The notes: generated by a model from the sequence alone, not told the origin. 64,000 nucleotides of DNA from Zhenpiania hominis (GCF_014333425.1 NZ_JACRYT010000003.1:124001-188000); one strand, 5' to 3'. Counted from the first letter of the stretch, positions 18,194-26,840 are shown. Program-made: numbers and translations.

Positions 18194-20815
18194 TTACAGC
18201 AGTGTTTCAGCCATTGCAAAGGCATCCGGGATCTTGGAAGGATCCTTGGCGCCGGCTTGGGCCATATCTGCTTTTCCGCCTCCACCACCGCCTGCGGCAG
18301 CTGCGATTTGCTTGATCATTTTGCCGGCGTGATAACCCTGATCAAGGAGATCGTCAGTTAGAGAAACAAGGAATGTAACTTTGCTTCCATTTTGCGCGGC
18401 AAAAACCATGGCAGTGTTTTTATGCTCCTTTTTAACATCATCCGACAGTTTCCGCAGATCGTCAATCGCATAATCCTTAAAAGAACGAGTTAAGAGAGTA
18501 ACTCCGTTAATCGTTTTTGCTTCCGCAAACATCTGATCGAGCGCACTGCCCATAGCGTTCTTTTTAAATTCCTCTACCTCTTTTTTTAACGCCCGTATTT
18601 CCTCGGTCAGTCCCACGGCTCTGTTCACAAGACCAGACGAGTTTGTTTTCAATAGTTCCGCTGTTTCAGAAAGAATTCTTTCATTTTCTTCCAGCTTCTT
18701 TAAAACGGATGCTCCGGTAATCGCTTCGATCCTGCGAACGCCGGAAGCGACGCCAGATTCAGAAAGCAGACGGAATACCCCGATTTGGCCGCTGTTTGCC
18801 ACATGGGTTCCTCCGCACAGCTCTTTACTGCAGTCTCCAATGGAAACCACTCGGACTGTATCTCCGTATTTATCGCTAAACAGGCCGATCGCCCCTTCTT
18901 TTTCCGCTTCCTTAATTGGCATTTCTCTTGTAGATACATCAAGAAAACGGGAGATCTGATGATTTACAATGGCCTCCGTTTTCAGCAGTTCATCCTTCGT
19001 CATGGCCTCAAAGTGGGTAAAGTCAAAGCGCAGAGAGTCTGCCGCAACGCTGGAACCTGCCTGCTGAACATGCTCGCCGAGTACCTGTCTCAGTGCCGCG
19101 TGAAGCAGGTGAGTTGCCGTATGGTTACGTGCCGTATGATTGCGGTTTTCCAGATCTACCTGGCAATGCACGGTTTCATCCCGACGGAGCGTTCCGGAAA
19201 CAGCCTTCACCTTATGGACAAATACATTCTGTTTCTTGGAAACGTCCAGAACCTCTCCTTCAAACGCGTCGGTGGAAATGGTTCCCCGGTCACAGGCTTG
19301 TCCGCCGCTTTCCGCGTAAAACGGGGTTCTATTGAGGACAACCATACAGGTGTCTCCCTCTTTCAGCTCATCGATCGGATTTTTTCCGGCAAAGAGTAAA
19401 GTAACTGTACCTGTATCAGAAAGTGTTTCATAACCGGTGAAAGTTGTTCTCTCTCCCAGATCCAAGTCTGCGTTGGCCTCCTCCCAGCCGGCATCCTCTT
19501 TCGATTTTTGCGCGGCTCTGGCCAACTCTTTCTGATGCTCCATATGTTTTTTAAAACCTTCGACGTCAGCTTCACAGCCCTGTTCCTGCAGGATTTCCTG
19601 AGTCAGCTCCAGCGGGAAGCCATAAGTATCATGGAGTTTGAATACCTTTTCCCCTTCAAGCAGCGTCTTATGCTCCGCTTTCATCTGGGATACATAGTCC
19701 TCAATAATACTCATGCCCTGATCAATTGTACTGCTGAATTTGGATTCTTCAATAGCAATGACCTTCTTGATATAATCCTCTTTTTCTTTTAATTCAGGAT
19801 AAGCGTTTCCGGAAATTTCAATGACTTTCGCGCAAAGATCCGAGAGGAAGGAGCCCTGAATACCAAGAAGCTTGCCATGCCGCGCGGCTCTTCTTAAAAG
19901 GCGGCGGAGCACGTATCCCCTACCCTCATTGCTTGGGATAATACCGTCTCCGATCATGAATGTCATAGAACGGAGATGATCGGTAATGATACGGATGGAA
20001 ACATCTGTATCCGCTTTTCCGCTTTTATAGGCGACTCCCGAACGTTCTACAACACTGTCCAGTATATAGCGGACTGTATCAACATCAAATATGGAATCTA
20101 CGCCCTGCATAATGGTGGCGATCCGTTCCAACCCCATTCCAGTATCGATATTCGGGTGAGCGAGATCGGAATAGTTGCCGTTTTCATCTCTGGAAAACTG
20201 TGTAAATACATGATTCCAGAATTCGATATAACGGTCACAGTCACAGCCGGGTCTGCAGTCTTCTTTTCCACAGCCGTACTCTTCTCCCCGATCATAGTAT
20301 ATCTCGGAGCATGGTCCGCAGGGGCCAGTTCCAATTTCCCAGAAATTATCATCTTTCCCAAGACGAACGATTCGTTCTTCTGGAAAACCTATGACATTTT
20401 TCCAGATGTCATAAGCCTCATCATCTTCTTCATATACGGAAACCCAGAGACGATCTTCAGGGAGTTTGAGAACTTGAGTCATTAACTCCCAGCCCCAGGT
20501 AATGGATTCTTTCTTAAAATAATCGCCAAAGGAAAAACTTCCCAGCATTTCAAAAAAAGTACCATGCCGCGAGGTGTAGCCAACATTTTCAATATCACCG
20601 GTACGAATACATTTCTGACAGGTTGTCATCCGTTTGGATGGAGGGGTTTCAAGACCTGCGAAATAAGGTTTTAATGGTGCCATACCGGAATTTATCAAAA
20701 GCAGACTCTTGTCCTTTTCCGGGATAAGAGAAAAACTTTTTCTTTTATAGTGACCTTTTGATTCATAGAAGCTCTGGAAAGCCTGACGAATCTCATTCAG
20801 TCCCATTTTTTCCAT
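18194..20815 (-). CDS. alaS: Alanyl-tRNA synthetase
   Basis: Class II synthetase that charges tRNA-Ala. The 873 residues hold the catalytic core (INSGMAPLKPYF, TTCQKCIRTGDIENVG), the editing domain with the zinc motif HTATHLL near residue 563 and CGGTHV near residue 668, and the C-terminal oligomerisation/C-Ala domain ending in the glycine-rich AAAGGGGGGKADMAQAG. The first of two close Met codons (20815) has the better ribosome site, GGGAGG. It heads the alaS-ireB(-ruvX) group. Confidence 0.98.
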   Translation of the reverse strand: MEKMGLNEIRQAFQSFYESKGHYKRKSFSLIPEKDKSLLLINSGMAPLKPYFAGLETPPSKRMTTCQKCIRTGDIENVGYTSRHGTFFEMLGSFSFGDYFKKESITWGWELMTQVLKLPEDRLWVSVYEEDDEAYDIWKNVIGFPEERIVRLGKDDNFWEIGTGPCGPCSEIYYDRGEEYGCGKEDCRPGCDCDRYIEFWNHVFTQFSRDENGNYSDLAHPNIDTGMGLERIATIMQGVDSIFDVDTVRYILDSVVERSGVAYKSGKADTDVSIRIITDHLRSMTFMIGDGIIPSNEGRGYVLRRLLRRAARHGKLLGIQGSFLSDLCAKVIEISGNAYPELKEKEDYIKKVIAIEESKFSSTIDQGMSIIEDYVSQMKAEHKTLLEGEKVFKLHDTYGFPLELTQEILQEQGCEADVEGFKKHMEHQKELARAAQKSKEDAGWEEANADLDLGERTTFTGYETLSDTGTVTLLFAGKNPIDELKEGDTCMVVLNRTPFYAESGGQACDRGTISTDAFEGEVLDVSKKQNVFVHKVKAVSGTLRRDETVHCQVDLENRNHTARNHTATHLLHAALRQVLGEHVQQAGSSVAADSLRFDFTHFEAMTKDELLKTEAIVNHQISRFLDVSTREMPIKEAEKEGAIGLFSDKYGDTVRVVSIGDCSKELCGGTHVANSGQIGVFRLLSESGVASGVRRIEAITGASVLKKLEENERILSETAELLKTNSSGLVNRAVGLTEEIRALKKEVEEFKKNAMGSALDQMFAEAKTINGVTLLTRSFKDYAIDDLRKLSDDVKKEHKNTAMVFAAQNGSKVTFLVSLTDDLLDQGYHAGKMIKQIAAAAGGGGGGKADMAQAGAKDPSKIPDAFAMAETLL

Positions 20816-20852
20816 AGTAAAAATCCTCCCAATGATTAAACAATTACTCCAT

Positions 20853-20881
20853 ATTATATTCTATTTAAAGAGATCTTTCAA
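20853..20881 (-). promoter_or_regulatory. alaS promoter
   Basis: On the minus strand TTGAAA (20881-20876), a 17-base spacer and TATAAT (20858-20853) make a near-consensus vegetative promoter. The leader to the ATG is only about 30-35 bases, too short for a T-box. Confidence 0.8.
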
Positions 20882-20945
20882 TACATTCTATGTACGCTTA
20901 ATAGCGGTTACCGTTTCCTCTATGATTGTGCCGGTTTGTTCATTA

Positions 20946-21455
20946 TTACTTAATATAGGAAACTCTGCCCGGATCATAGTACCCTCTCGCCTGAGGCTGT
21001 TGATCCGGTACACCCAGGGCAATAACTGCGTAAGGGACACTGGTGATATTGAGCAGTTCTTGTGTTTTCTGTACCCGGTGCTGGATAGGGTACATACCGC
21101 ACCAGCATGTGCCGTACCCCAGCTCCAGTGCCTGCAGGATCAGATTTTCCGCCGCGGCGCCGCAGTCCTGAGGCCAAAAACCATCGCAGATGCCGCTCTG
21201 CAATTCCGGGCGGGCACAAATGAGAATTGCCGCTGAGGCGGTATTCAGCATGCGGGAATAGGGATTAATTTCCGTCAGCTTTTGTAAAATCCCCCGGTTC
21301 TCAATGACAATGAATTCCCAAGGCCTGGTATTTCCGGCGCTGGGCGCCATCATCGCGGCTTCTAAGATCAGTTCAATATGTTCTTTCGGAATAACGGTTC
21401 CTTTTTTATATTTTCGAATACTTCTTCTTGCGCGAATTGCTTCTGTTACGTTCAT
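20946..21455 (-). CDS. Nitroreductase-family flavoprotein
   Basis: FMN-dependent NAD(P)H oxidoreductase of the nitroreductase fold, 169 residues. The N-terminal RARRSIRKYK motif binds the FMN phosphate, followed by APSAGNTRPWEF near residue 39. The mid-section ends with CGAAAENLILQALELGYGTCWCG, the usual helix near the flavin. The physiological substrate is unknown. A terminator hairpin separates it from the small genes upstream. The ribosome site AAGGAGG is strong. Confidence 0.9.
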   Translation of the reverse strand: MNVTEAIRARRSIRKYKKGTVIPKEHIELILEAAMMAPSAGNTRPWEFIVIENRGILQKLTEINPYSRMLNTASAAILICARPELQSGICDGFWPQDCGAAAENLILQALELGYGTCWCGMYPIQHRVQKTQELLNITSVPYAVIALGVPDQQPQARGYYDPGRVSYIK

Positions 21456-21524
21456 TTTTTCCTCCTTTGTTTGCTCCGATTATTATATCACGGAGACTTT
21501 ACCTGTGCAAACAAACAAGGCGCA

Positions 21525-21563
21525 AAAATGCCGCCGTGGAAAAAAGGCAAACGGCGGCATTTT
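21525..21563 (-). terminator. Intrinsic terminator after the small-protein pair
   Basis: AAAATGCCGCCG / CGGCGGCATTTT form a 12-bp stem around a 15-base loop, with T-rich flanks on both strands. It closes the transcript of the two small genes upstream of the nitroreductase. Confidence 0.85.
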
Positions 21564-21577
21564 GATACTATGGCTCC

Positions 21578-21709
21578 TTATAGCTTTCTGGCCAGTTCAC
21601 TAACAATCCCATTGTCGTTTTCCAGATCCTCTCTGGTCATGCCCACAATCTGCATATCCAGCATGCGGTTCCACAATTTGTCTTTTTCCATTTCTTCCAG
21701 AATTCCCAT
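21578..21709 (-). CDS. Small 43-residue protein, unknown
   Basis: A short open frame beginning MGILEEMEKDKLW and ending SELARKL, predicted mostly helical and acidic. Its start is one base after the preceding small gene's stop (TAAAATGG), with GGAGGATATG in that gene's end as ribosome site, so the two look translationally coupled. A strong terminator follows within 15 bases. The compact arrangement supports a real gene. No family recognised. Confidence 0.55.
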   Translation of the reverse strand: MGILEEMEKDKLWNRMLDMQIVGMTREDLENDNGIVSELARKL

Positions 21710-21710
21710 T

Positions 21711-21881
21711 TTACATATCCTCCGTCATTCGATCCGCGATGTCTTTTAAATCGTCTACGGTGTGCTTCAGCCCCTTCTGAATGTGTTTCTGATCCCTAGG
21801 GGACATAAACGAATAGGCGCAGACGCCTACGATTGCTCCGGCAATTCCAGCTCCGATAGCTGTATTGCATACTTTTCCCAT
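21711..21881 (-). CDS. Small 56-residue membrane-associated protein (YtxH-like layout)
   Basis: Starts MGKVCNTAIGAGIAGAIVG with a glycine-rich hydrophobic segment, then SFMSPRDQKHI and an amphipathic helix (LKDIADRMTEDM). This layout resembles YtxH-type small envelope proteins, but the match is by eye only. AAGGAGGAG with 6-base spacing precedes the ATG, the best ribosome site in this stretch. It is first of a two-gene unit with the 43-residue protein. Confidence 0.6.
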   Translation of the reverse strand: MGKVCNTAIGAGIAGAIVGVCAYSFMSPRDQKHIQKGLKHTVDDLKDIADRMTEDM

Positions 21882-21988
21882 TTTTTCTCCTCCTTTTTCT
21901 TTTCGTTCTTCATTTAGTATTCCCGAAGAAACGCAAACTTTATGCTGGCAATTGCTTGCTGAATTTCCGGGATTTTAGGCAATCGATC

Positions 21989-22017
21989 TTGAATCCGGAT
22001 GTCTGCTGTGATATAAA
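21989..22017 (+). promoter_or_regulatory. Promoter of the aldo/keto reductase gene
   Basis: TTGAAT (21989-21994), 17-base spacer, TATAAA (22012-22017), about 38 bases before the start codon. Confidence 0.7.
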
Positions 22018-22055
22018 ATGAGGAGGAAATTGTTAACATTTTTGAAGAGGTTGTT

Positions 22056-23012
22056 ATGAAAAAAAAGAAACTTGGAAATACAGGCATTGAAGTCAGTGAA
22101 TTTGGATTTGGCGTTATGACGATTGGCAGTTCGCAGTTGGATCTTCCCTTGGAAGAAGGAGCGGAGTTAATCCGTTACGGACTGGAGAACGGACTTCACT
22201 TTCTGGATACGGCTCAGTATTATGAAACGTATCCCTACATAAGGGAAGCCTTAAAAAAGACAGATGTTCACCCGGTTATTTGTTCCAAATGTCTGGATCC
22301 TACTTACAGCGGGATGCGCAGCGCGGTGGAGGAAGCGCTGCGAGAACTGGACCTTGAGCAGATCGATCTCTTTCTGCTCCATGAAGTGCGAAATGATCCA
22401 GACTGGGAGAATCGCGCGGGCGCGTGGCGCTGCCTGCAGGATATGAAAAAAGCGGGACTTGTAAAAGCTATTGGCGTTTCCACGCACCATGTCGATGTGG
22501 CGCAGAGGATCGCGAGCACGCCGGAAGCCGACGTCCTCTTTCCGCTGATTAATTTTCAGAGTCTGGGGATCCGAAAGGGAGACGGTCCGGGAACAAAAGA
22601 AGAGATGGCGGCTGCCATCCGGGCCTGTTCAGAGGCGGGGAAAGGCGTGTTCGCCATGAAGGCCTTCGGCGGGGGAAATCTGACAGGTTCCTATGTGGAA
22701 GCGTTGGACTATGTTCGTAGTCTGCCCGGAATTGACTCTATTATGATCGGTTTTGGGAAAAAAGAAGAAGTGGATCGTATTAGAGAATACGCGGATGGTA
22801 CCTTGCCCAAGGAGTATCGCCCGGATCTTTCAGAAAAGCGAATCCGCATTGATCAGGGCGACTGTGAAGGCTGTGGAGCCTGCAAAGAGCGATGTCCGAA
22901 TCATGCCATCTTTTGGAATGAAAACGGGCTGGCACAGGTGGATCCCGATGTCTGCATAACCTGTGGGTATTGTGCGCCTGTGTGCCCGGTAAGAGCGATT
23001 ATTCTTCTATAG
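22056..23012 (+). CDS. Aldo/keto reductase with C-terminal 2x[4Fe-4S] ferredoxin domain
   Basis: An NAD(P)H-linked TIM-barrel reductase fused to a ferredoxin tail. Residues 1-255 form the barrel, with the catalytic Asp/Tyr in FLDTAQYYETY near residue 51, Lys in CSKC, and His in LLHEV near residue 110. Residues 265-318 hold two cluster motifs, CEGCGACKERCP and CITCGYCAPVCP, so electrons may be exchanged with ferredoxin pools. This fusion is common in anaerobic Clostridia, with unknown substrates. It is monocistronic with its own promoter and converges on mnmA. Confidence 0.9.
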   Translation: MKKKKLGNTGIEVSEFGFGVMTIGSSQLDLPLEEGAELIRYGLENGLHFLDTAQYYETYPYIREALKKTDVHPVICSKCLDPTYSGMRSAVEEALRELDLEQIDLFLLHEVRNDPDWENRAGAWRCLQDMKKAGLVKAIGVSTHHVDVAQRIASTPEADVLFPLINFQSLGIRKGDGPGTKEEMAAAIRACSEAGKGVFAMKAFGGGNLTGSYVEALDYVRSLPGIDSIMIGFGKKEEVDRIREYADGTLPKEYRPDLSEKRIRIDQGDCEGCGACKERCPNHAIFWNENGLAQVDPDVCITCGYCAPVCPVRAIILL

Positions 23013-23036
23013 TTTACATAAAATAATTATTGTCTT

Positions 23037-24107
23037 TTATTCGATGAAGCCGCCGCCTGCGACGCAGTCTCCGTAATAAAACACGATGGATTGTCCCGGA
23101 GTAGCGGCTCTTTGTTTTTCATCAAAGACCGCGGAAATCCTCCCGTCAGGAAGAGTGTGGAGTCTGGCGGAAGCAGGTTTTGCCGCGTAGCGGATTTTCG
23201 CGGTAACTTCGGCGTTTTCCAGAAAGTCCGGAAGCTGTCCGGAAGCGGAATTTGGGAAAAAACTGTTTCCGCAGATAACTTCCCGGGAAAAAAGATCCTC
23301 ATTATCTCCAAGCGTAATCGTGTTGTTTTCCGGGTCCATCCGAATGACGAATACAGGTTTTCCAAAGGTGATTCCAAGTCCCTTTCTTTGGCCGATGGTA
23401 TAGCGGACAAGCCCTTGGTGTTGCCCCAGAATATGGCCGTCCTTATCAATAAAATTCCCAGGTTTGGGGTTGACACCGCGTTTCAGGAGGTAGTCCGCAT
23501 AAGTCTCCCCTTCAGGAAGAAAACAGATTTCCTGGCTGTCCTTCTGATCGGCGTTAAACAAATTCTTTTCTCGCGCGGCAGCTCTGGCTTCCTCCTTACT
23601 GTGAAGTATCCCTAAAGGAAGCAGCAGGCGTTCAATGATAGAGGAAGACAGGCGGTAAAGCATGTAAGATTGATCTTTCTTCTCGCTTTCACCCTTTCGG
23701 ATGCTCCAGCCAAGCCGGGCGTGCCGCGTCGTCCGGGCGTAGTGGCCGGTTGCGATATAAAAGGCGCCTTCCCTGTCCGCAGCTTCAATCAGCGTCCGAA
23801 ACTTGACCGCGGGATTACAGACAACGCATGGATTCGGTGTTCTCCCACACTGATATTCTTGGCAAAAATTATGAATTACCGTTTTTTCAAATACTTCATG
23901 GATATTCCGGTAGAGAAAAGGAATGCCCAGTTGTTCCGCCGCCCGTCTGGCCGCCGCCGCTCCCTCTTTATTTTCCGGCTGCTCTACATCAAAGTAAAGA
24001 CCGGTTACCTGATATCCTTTTTCCAACAACAACAAAGCAGCGGTAGTACTGTCTACTCCGCCGCTCAGTCCTAATATTACTTTTTTTCGATCCAGAGACC
24101 TGTCCAT
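23037..24107 (-). CDS. mnmA: tRNA-specific 2-thiouridylase MnmA
   Basis: Inserts sulfur at C2 of U34 in tRNA-Lys, Glu and Gln. The PP-loop motif LSGGVDS is near residue 15, the first catalytic Cys in NPCVVCN near residue 103, and the second in SQEICFLP near residue 200. I placed the start at 24107 (ATG GAC), nine bases after AGAGG in the end of iscU; this gives 356 residues, the family length. A longer frame would run 54 unrelated residues into iscU. It is last in nifS-iscU-mnmA, which supplies its sulfur. Confidence 0.95.
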   Translation of the reverse strand: MDRSLDRKKVILGLSGGVDSTTAALLLLEKGYQVTGLYFDVEQPENKEGAAAARRAAEQLGIPFLYRNIHEVFEKTVIHNFCQEYQCGRTPNPCVVCNPAVKFRTLIEAADREGAFYIATGHYARTTRHARLGWSIRKGESEKKDQSYMLYRLSSSIIERLLLPLGILHSKEEARAAAREKNLFNADQKDSQEICFLPEGETYADYLLKRGVNPKPGNFIDKDGHILGQHQGLVRYTIGQRKGLGITFGKPVFVIRMDPENNTITLGDNEDLFSREVICGNSFFPNSASGQLPDFLENAEVTAKIRYAAKPASARLHTLPDGRISAVFDEKQRAATPGQSIVFYYGDCVAGGGFIE

Positions 24108-24108
24108 A

Positions 24109-24561
24109 TTATTCATCCTCTGGAAGATCGTGATGATCGTCCTCGTCCGCGTTCGGATCAAAACCTTCCAGGCCTTTGTAGGTCTTGCCGGTTTTCTGCG
24201 CGTAATCATAAATGGCCGACTTGATAGCGTGATCCGCCAGTACCGAGCAGTGTACTTTGACTGCCGGAAGACCTCCAAGCTCGTTGATAATCTGTTTGTT
24301 CGTCAGTTCCAGCGCTTCATCGATGGTCATACCGATGATCATATCGGTCGCTACACTGGAGGAAGCGATCGCGGAACCGCAGCCAAAGGTTTTAAATTTT
24401 GCATCGGTAATTTTGTCATCCTCAACTTTTATAGAAATCTGCATCATGTCGCCGCATACAGGGCTTCCATAAGTGCCAACTCCATCTGCGTTTTCCAGCT
24501 CTCCTACATTGTGCGGATTCATAAAATGTTCCATTACTTTATCATTATACATGTTTGCCAT
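24109..24561 (-). CDS. iscU: Fe-S cluster assembly scaffold (IscU/NifU N-terminal type)
   Basis: Scaffold on which Fe-S clusters are built from sulfur delivered by the desulfurase encoded just upstream. The three cluster cysteines are seen in GSPVCGD, TFGCGSAIASSS and VHCSVLA. The start at 24561 (ATGGCAAAC) follows AAGGGGTGG. The C-terminal 20 residues are very acidic with a DDHHDLPEDE tail, which is unusual for IscU and is shared with the mnmA ribosome-site region. It starts 3 bases after the nifS stop. Confidence 0.95.
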   Translation of the reverse strand: MANMYNDKVMEHFMNPHNVGELENADGVGTYGSPVCGDMMQISIKVEDDKITDAKFKTFGCGSAIASSSVATDMIIGMTIDEALELTNKQIINELGGLPAVKVHCSVLADHAIKSAIYDYAQKTGKTYKGLEGFDPNADEDDHHDLPEDE

Positions 24562-24563
24562 GA

Positions 24564-25733
24564 TTACCACCCCTTTTTACTTGATACTGATGAAATTTCT
24601 CTTAATTTATTTACCACATTTTTCAGGGTTGAAACAACATAATCGATATCCTCTTTTGTCGTCATGTCGCCAACTGTGAGCCGCAGAGTTCCATGAATTC
24701 GCTCTACCGGAACGCCCATAGCGGAAAGCACATGAGACGGTGTCAGGGAAGCCGACGAACAGGCAGAGCCTGTGGAAACGGCAATTCCGTTCATATCCAG
24801 ATAAAGAAGCATGGCTTCCCCTTCGATAAACTCAAAGGTGAGGTTGGCGTTGCCCGGATGCCGATGCTCCCTGGAGCCATTTACATACACATGATCGATC
24901 TGCTCCTGGACCTGCTGAATTAAATAGTCCCGCAGAGAAGATGTATGTTGAATATGCTCCTGAAGATGGATACGGGCCAGTTCCGCGGCTTTTCCAAAGC
25001 CTACGATTCCGGCTGTATTTTCCGTACCGGCTCTCTTTTTATTTTCCTGGGCGCCGCCGTGCATGTAATTAGAAATTCGCACACCTTTACGGATATATAG
25101 AGCGCCAATCCCTTTTGGCCCGTAAATTTTGTGGGCTGACATAGACATCATATCCACGCCCAGCTCTTTGACGTCAATTTCCATGTTTCCCAAAGCCTGT
25201 ACAGCGTCCGTATGAAACAAAATATTATGCTTTTTCGCGATGGCGGCAAGCTCTTTTATCGGCTCAACCGTTCCCACCTCGTTGTTTACAAACATGATGC
25301 TGATTAAGATCGTTTTATCCGTAATTGCGGCTTCCAGCGCCGCGGGATCCACCAGTCCCTCTGAATCCACATCCAAATAAGTAACCTCATACCCGTGTTT
25401 TTCCAAAAATTCACAGGAGTGAAGCATCGCATGATGTTCGATTTTCGTGGTAATAATATGATTTCCTTTATTTTTCAGAGCATCCGCGGCCCCCATCACT
25501 GCCCAGTTGTCCGCCTCTGTTCCGCAGGAAGTAAAAGTGATCTCTTTTTCCCCCGCGCCAATCAGATCCGCGACCTGCTTTCTTGCTTTTGCCAGGGCCT
25601 CTTTTGGTTCGCCTGCGATGGCATACAGACTGGACGGATTTCCGTAAAATTCCGAGAAATAAGGAAGCATCGCATCAAGAACTTCCTTTTTTACTGGAGT
25701 TGTTGCTGAATAATCTAAATAAACCTGTCGCAT
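24564..25733 (-). CDS. iscS: Cysteine desulfurase (NifS/IscS class)
   Basis: PLP enzyme that takes sulfur from cysteine as a persulfide and passes it to IscU and MnmA. It begins MRQVYLDYSATTPV. The PLP Lys is in MSAHKIYGPKG near residue 200, and the persulfide Cys is in STGSACSSAS near residue 325. The start at 25733 is preceded by AAAGGAG; an upstream in-frame ATG (25772) lies at the promoter and is not credible. It is first of the nifS-iscU-mnmA operon. The symbol nifS is equally usable. Confidence 0.95.
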   Translation of the reverse strand: MRQVYLDYSATTPVKKEVLDAMLPYFSEFYGNPSSLYAIAGEPKEALAKARKQVADLIGAGEKEITFTSCGTEADNWAVMGAADALKNKGNHIITTKIEHHAMLHSCEFLEKHGYEVTYLDVDSEGLVDPAALEAAITDKTILISIMFVNNEVGTVEPIKELAAIAKKHNILFHTDAVQALGNMEIDVKELGVDMMSMSAHKIYGPKGIGALYIRKGVRISNYMHGGAQENKKRAGTENTAGIVGFGKAAELARIHLQEHIQHTSSLRDYLIQQVQEQIDHVYVNGSREHRHPGNANLTFEFIEGEAMLLYLDMNGIAVSTGSACSSASLTPSHVLSAMGVPVERIHGTLRLTVGDMTTKEDIDYVVSTLKNVVNKLREISSVSSKKGW

Positions 25734-25770
25734 TTTGTGCTCCTTTCCCCTTTTTTTGTACCTTATTTTC

Positions 25771-25779
25771 ATTATACCA
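25771..25779 (-). promoter_or_regulatory. Extended -10 promoter of the nifS-iscU-mnmA operon
   Basis: TGGTATAAT reads on the minus strand about 38 bases before the start. It is an extended -10 (TGNTATAAT), and no good -35 is visible. The same nonamer occurs at the HD-domain and ftsK promoters of this window. Confidence 0.6.
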
Positions 25780-25793
25780 ATCTTTTCTGGCTT

Positions 25794-26297
25794 TTAAACA
25801 TATTCACTTGATTTTCCGTAGGAAGAACCATAAACGGGTTCGAATACAGTAAGGCGAAAGCTGCCGGCATCATTTTGAATCGCGATATTATAGATGCCTG
25901 ACCATATGGAAGCGCCGATATCCCATTGAATCCTGGCTTCATAGGTTATGTATTCAAACATGGTTTTCTTGCGTTTCAGTTCCTTGAACTTAATAAAACA
26001 GAACTGCCCTTTTTCTCCGCCCTTTCCAAGCTGCGTGTTTTTCGCAGCTTTTGTCAGACTGGCAAGATCGCCCTCCAACACAGCGTCCTGTTCGATCTGC
26101 CGCAGCCTGTGTTCGGCCGCGGCTGGACGAAGATGCCCGGACGATGTACTCATCAGAATGCGGGTCCGTTCCCTTATTAGCGACTGAACGGCCTTGTCTG
26201 GTTCCGGCTCCGACAGCCCTGTTAAAAGGCTGAAAAAAATTACAGCCAAAGCAGGGAAACCAAGCAAATAAAAAGATTTGTTTTTTCTTCTGTACAT
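25794..26297 (-). CDS. Hypothetical membrane-anchored protein
   Basis: 167 residues with a basic N-terminus and one membrane segment at about residues 8-27 (FYLLGFPALAVIFFSLLTG), then a mostly polar extracellular region rich in charged residues. A C-terminal segment (TYEARIQWDIGASIWSGIYNI) suggests a beta-rich end. The ATG at 26297 follows GGGGTG; a GTG three codons upstream is also possible. No family recognised. It lies between the nifS promoter and a DUF896 gene, same strand as both. Confidence 0.6.
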   Translation of the reverse strand: MYRRKNKSFYLLGFPALAVIFFSLLTGLSEPEPDKAVQSLIRERTRILMSTSSGHLRPAAAEHRLRQIEQDAVLEGDLASLTKAAKNTQLGKGGEKGQFCFIKFKELKRKKTMFEYITYEARIQWDIGASIWSGIYNIAIQNDAGSFRLTVFEPVYGSSYGKSSEYV

Positions 26298-26372
26298 AAG
26301 ACACACCCCATCTATTTCTTTATTAATTACTATATAATAAAGAATGTGGCGTGTTTGTCGTTTCCCGGTGTC

Positions 26373-26600
26373 TTATTTTATCTTTTTTTCGTGAGTGCGG
26401 TTGTATTCCGCCTTTTCCTCTTCCGTCATATCTTCTACAAATTTAATTCGATCTAGATGACCCCGAAAATGCTCGCGGAATTTTTTCAGATATTCGGCCC
26501 GGAGCGCTTCCCTTTCCTTGTGTTCTTCTTCCGTGAGACCTTCTTCTTTGTGCTTTTTCGAAAGTTCGTTGATCCGATCAATTTTTTCTTTTTCCAGCAT
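26373..26600 (-). CDS. DUF896 (YnzC/UPF0291) small protein
   Basis: 75-residue helical-hairpin protein. The family pattern is clear: IDRINELSKKHKEEGLT, then EREALRAEYLKKFREHFRGHL. In Bacillus the homologue ynzC belongs to the SOS operon yneA-yneB-ynzC. Here the gene is far from the YneA-like gene and no LexA box is seen in its leader. It has an acidic-basic C-terminal tail longer than most members. Preceded by a consensus promoter and a leader with a 15-codon open frame. Confidence 0.88.
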   Translation of the reverse strand: MLEKEKIDRINELSKKHKEEGLTEEEHKEREALRAEYLKKFREHFRGHLDRIKFVEDMTEEEKAEYNRTHEKKIK

Positions 26601-26647
26601 GTTGCCTTCTCTTCTTTCTATAATGTGTTACGTTATAATGCATGCTT

Positions 26648-26695
26648 TCAAACAGGTTGAGAACTTCTGCCGAAAAGGTAGAAACGTTCAAACAT
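26648..26695 (-). CDS. 15-residue leader ORF upstream of DUF896 gene
   Basis: Reads MFERFYLFGRSSQPV and stops 47 bases before the DUF896 start. The Shine-Dalgarno sequence AAAGGAGG, 6 bases before ATG, is nearly perfect and stronger than that of the downstream gene. A short stem (GGCGG / CCGCC) lies just upstream. It could be a leader peptide that controls the downstream gene or an independent microprotein. Confidence 0.45.
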   Translation of the reverse strand: MFERFYLFGRSSQPV

Positions 26696-26740
26696 TCCTG
26701 ACCTCCTTTTAGGGCGGAAATTCCGCCTCTTTGCGGATTT

Positions 26741-26769
26741 AGTATATAAAATTAAACTTTTTTTGTCAA
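26741..26769 (-). promoter_or_regulatory. Promoter of the leader ORF / DUF896 unit
   Basis: On the minus strand TTGACA (26769-26764), a 17-base spacer and TATACT (26746-26741) fit the vegetative consensus closely. Confidence 0.85.
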
Positions 26770-26794
26770 CCGGACTATAGATTTTTACTGAAAA

Positions 26795-26806
26795 TGTGGT
26801 AAAATA
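26795..26806 (+). promoter_or_regulatory. Possible extended -10 promoter of fabF
   Basis: TGGTAAAAT on the plus strand about 35 bases before the fabF start resembles TGNTATAAT. No convincing -35 is seen. Confidence 0.4.
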
Positions 26807-26840
26807 TTAAGGATTGTAGTTTATAACTGGAGGAAAATAA

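Noticed and set aside
20816-20945. T-box riboswitch upstream of alaS
   Set aside because: The promoter leaves a leader of about 30-35 bases only, with no specifier hairpin or T-box sequence.
22251-22519. Minus-strand frames inside the aldo/keto reductase gene
   Set aside because: They are antisense shadows without ribosome sites.
24108-24278. Longer N-terminus for mnmA
   Set aside because: It would overlap iscU with Arg/Thr-rich residues unlike MnmA; AGAGG points to 24107.
26601-26740. LexA box in the DUF896 leader (as for Bacillus ynzC operon)
   Set aside because: TGAACGTTTCTACC matches only one half of the CGAACNNNNGTTCG palindrome.
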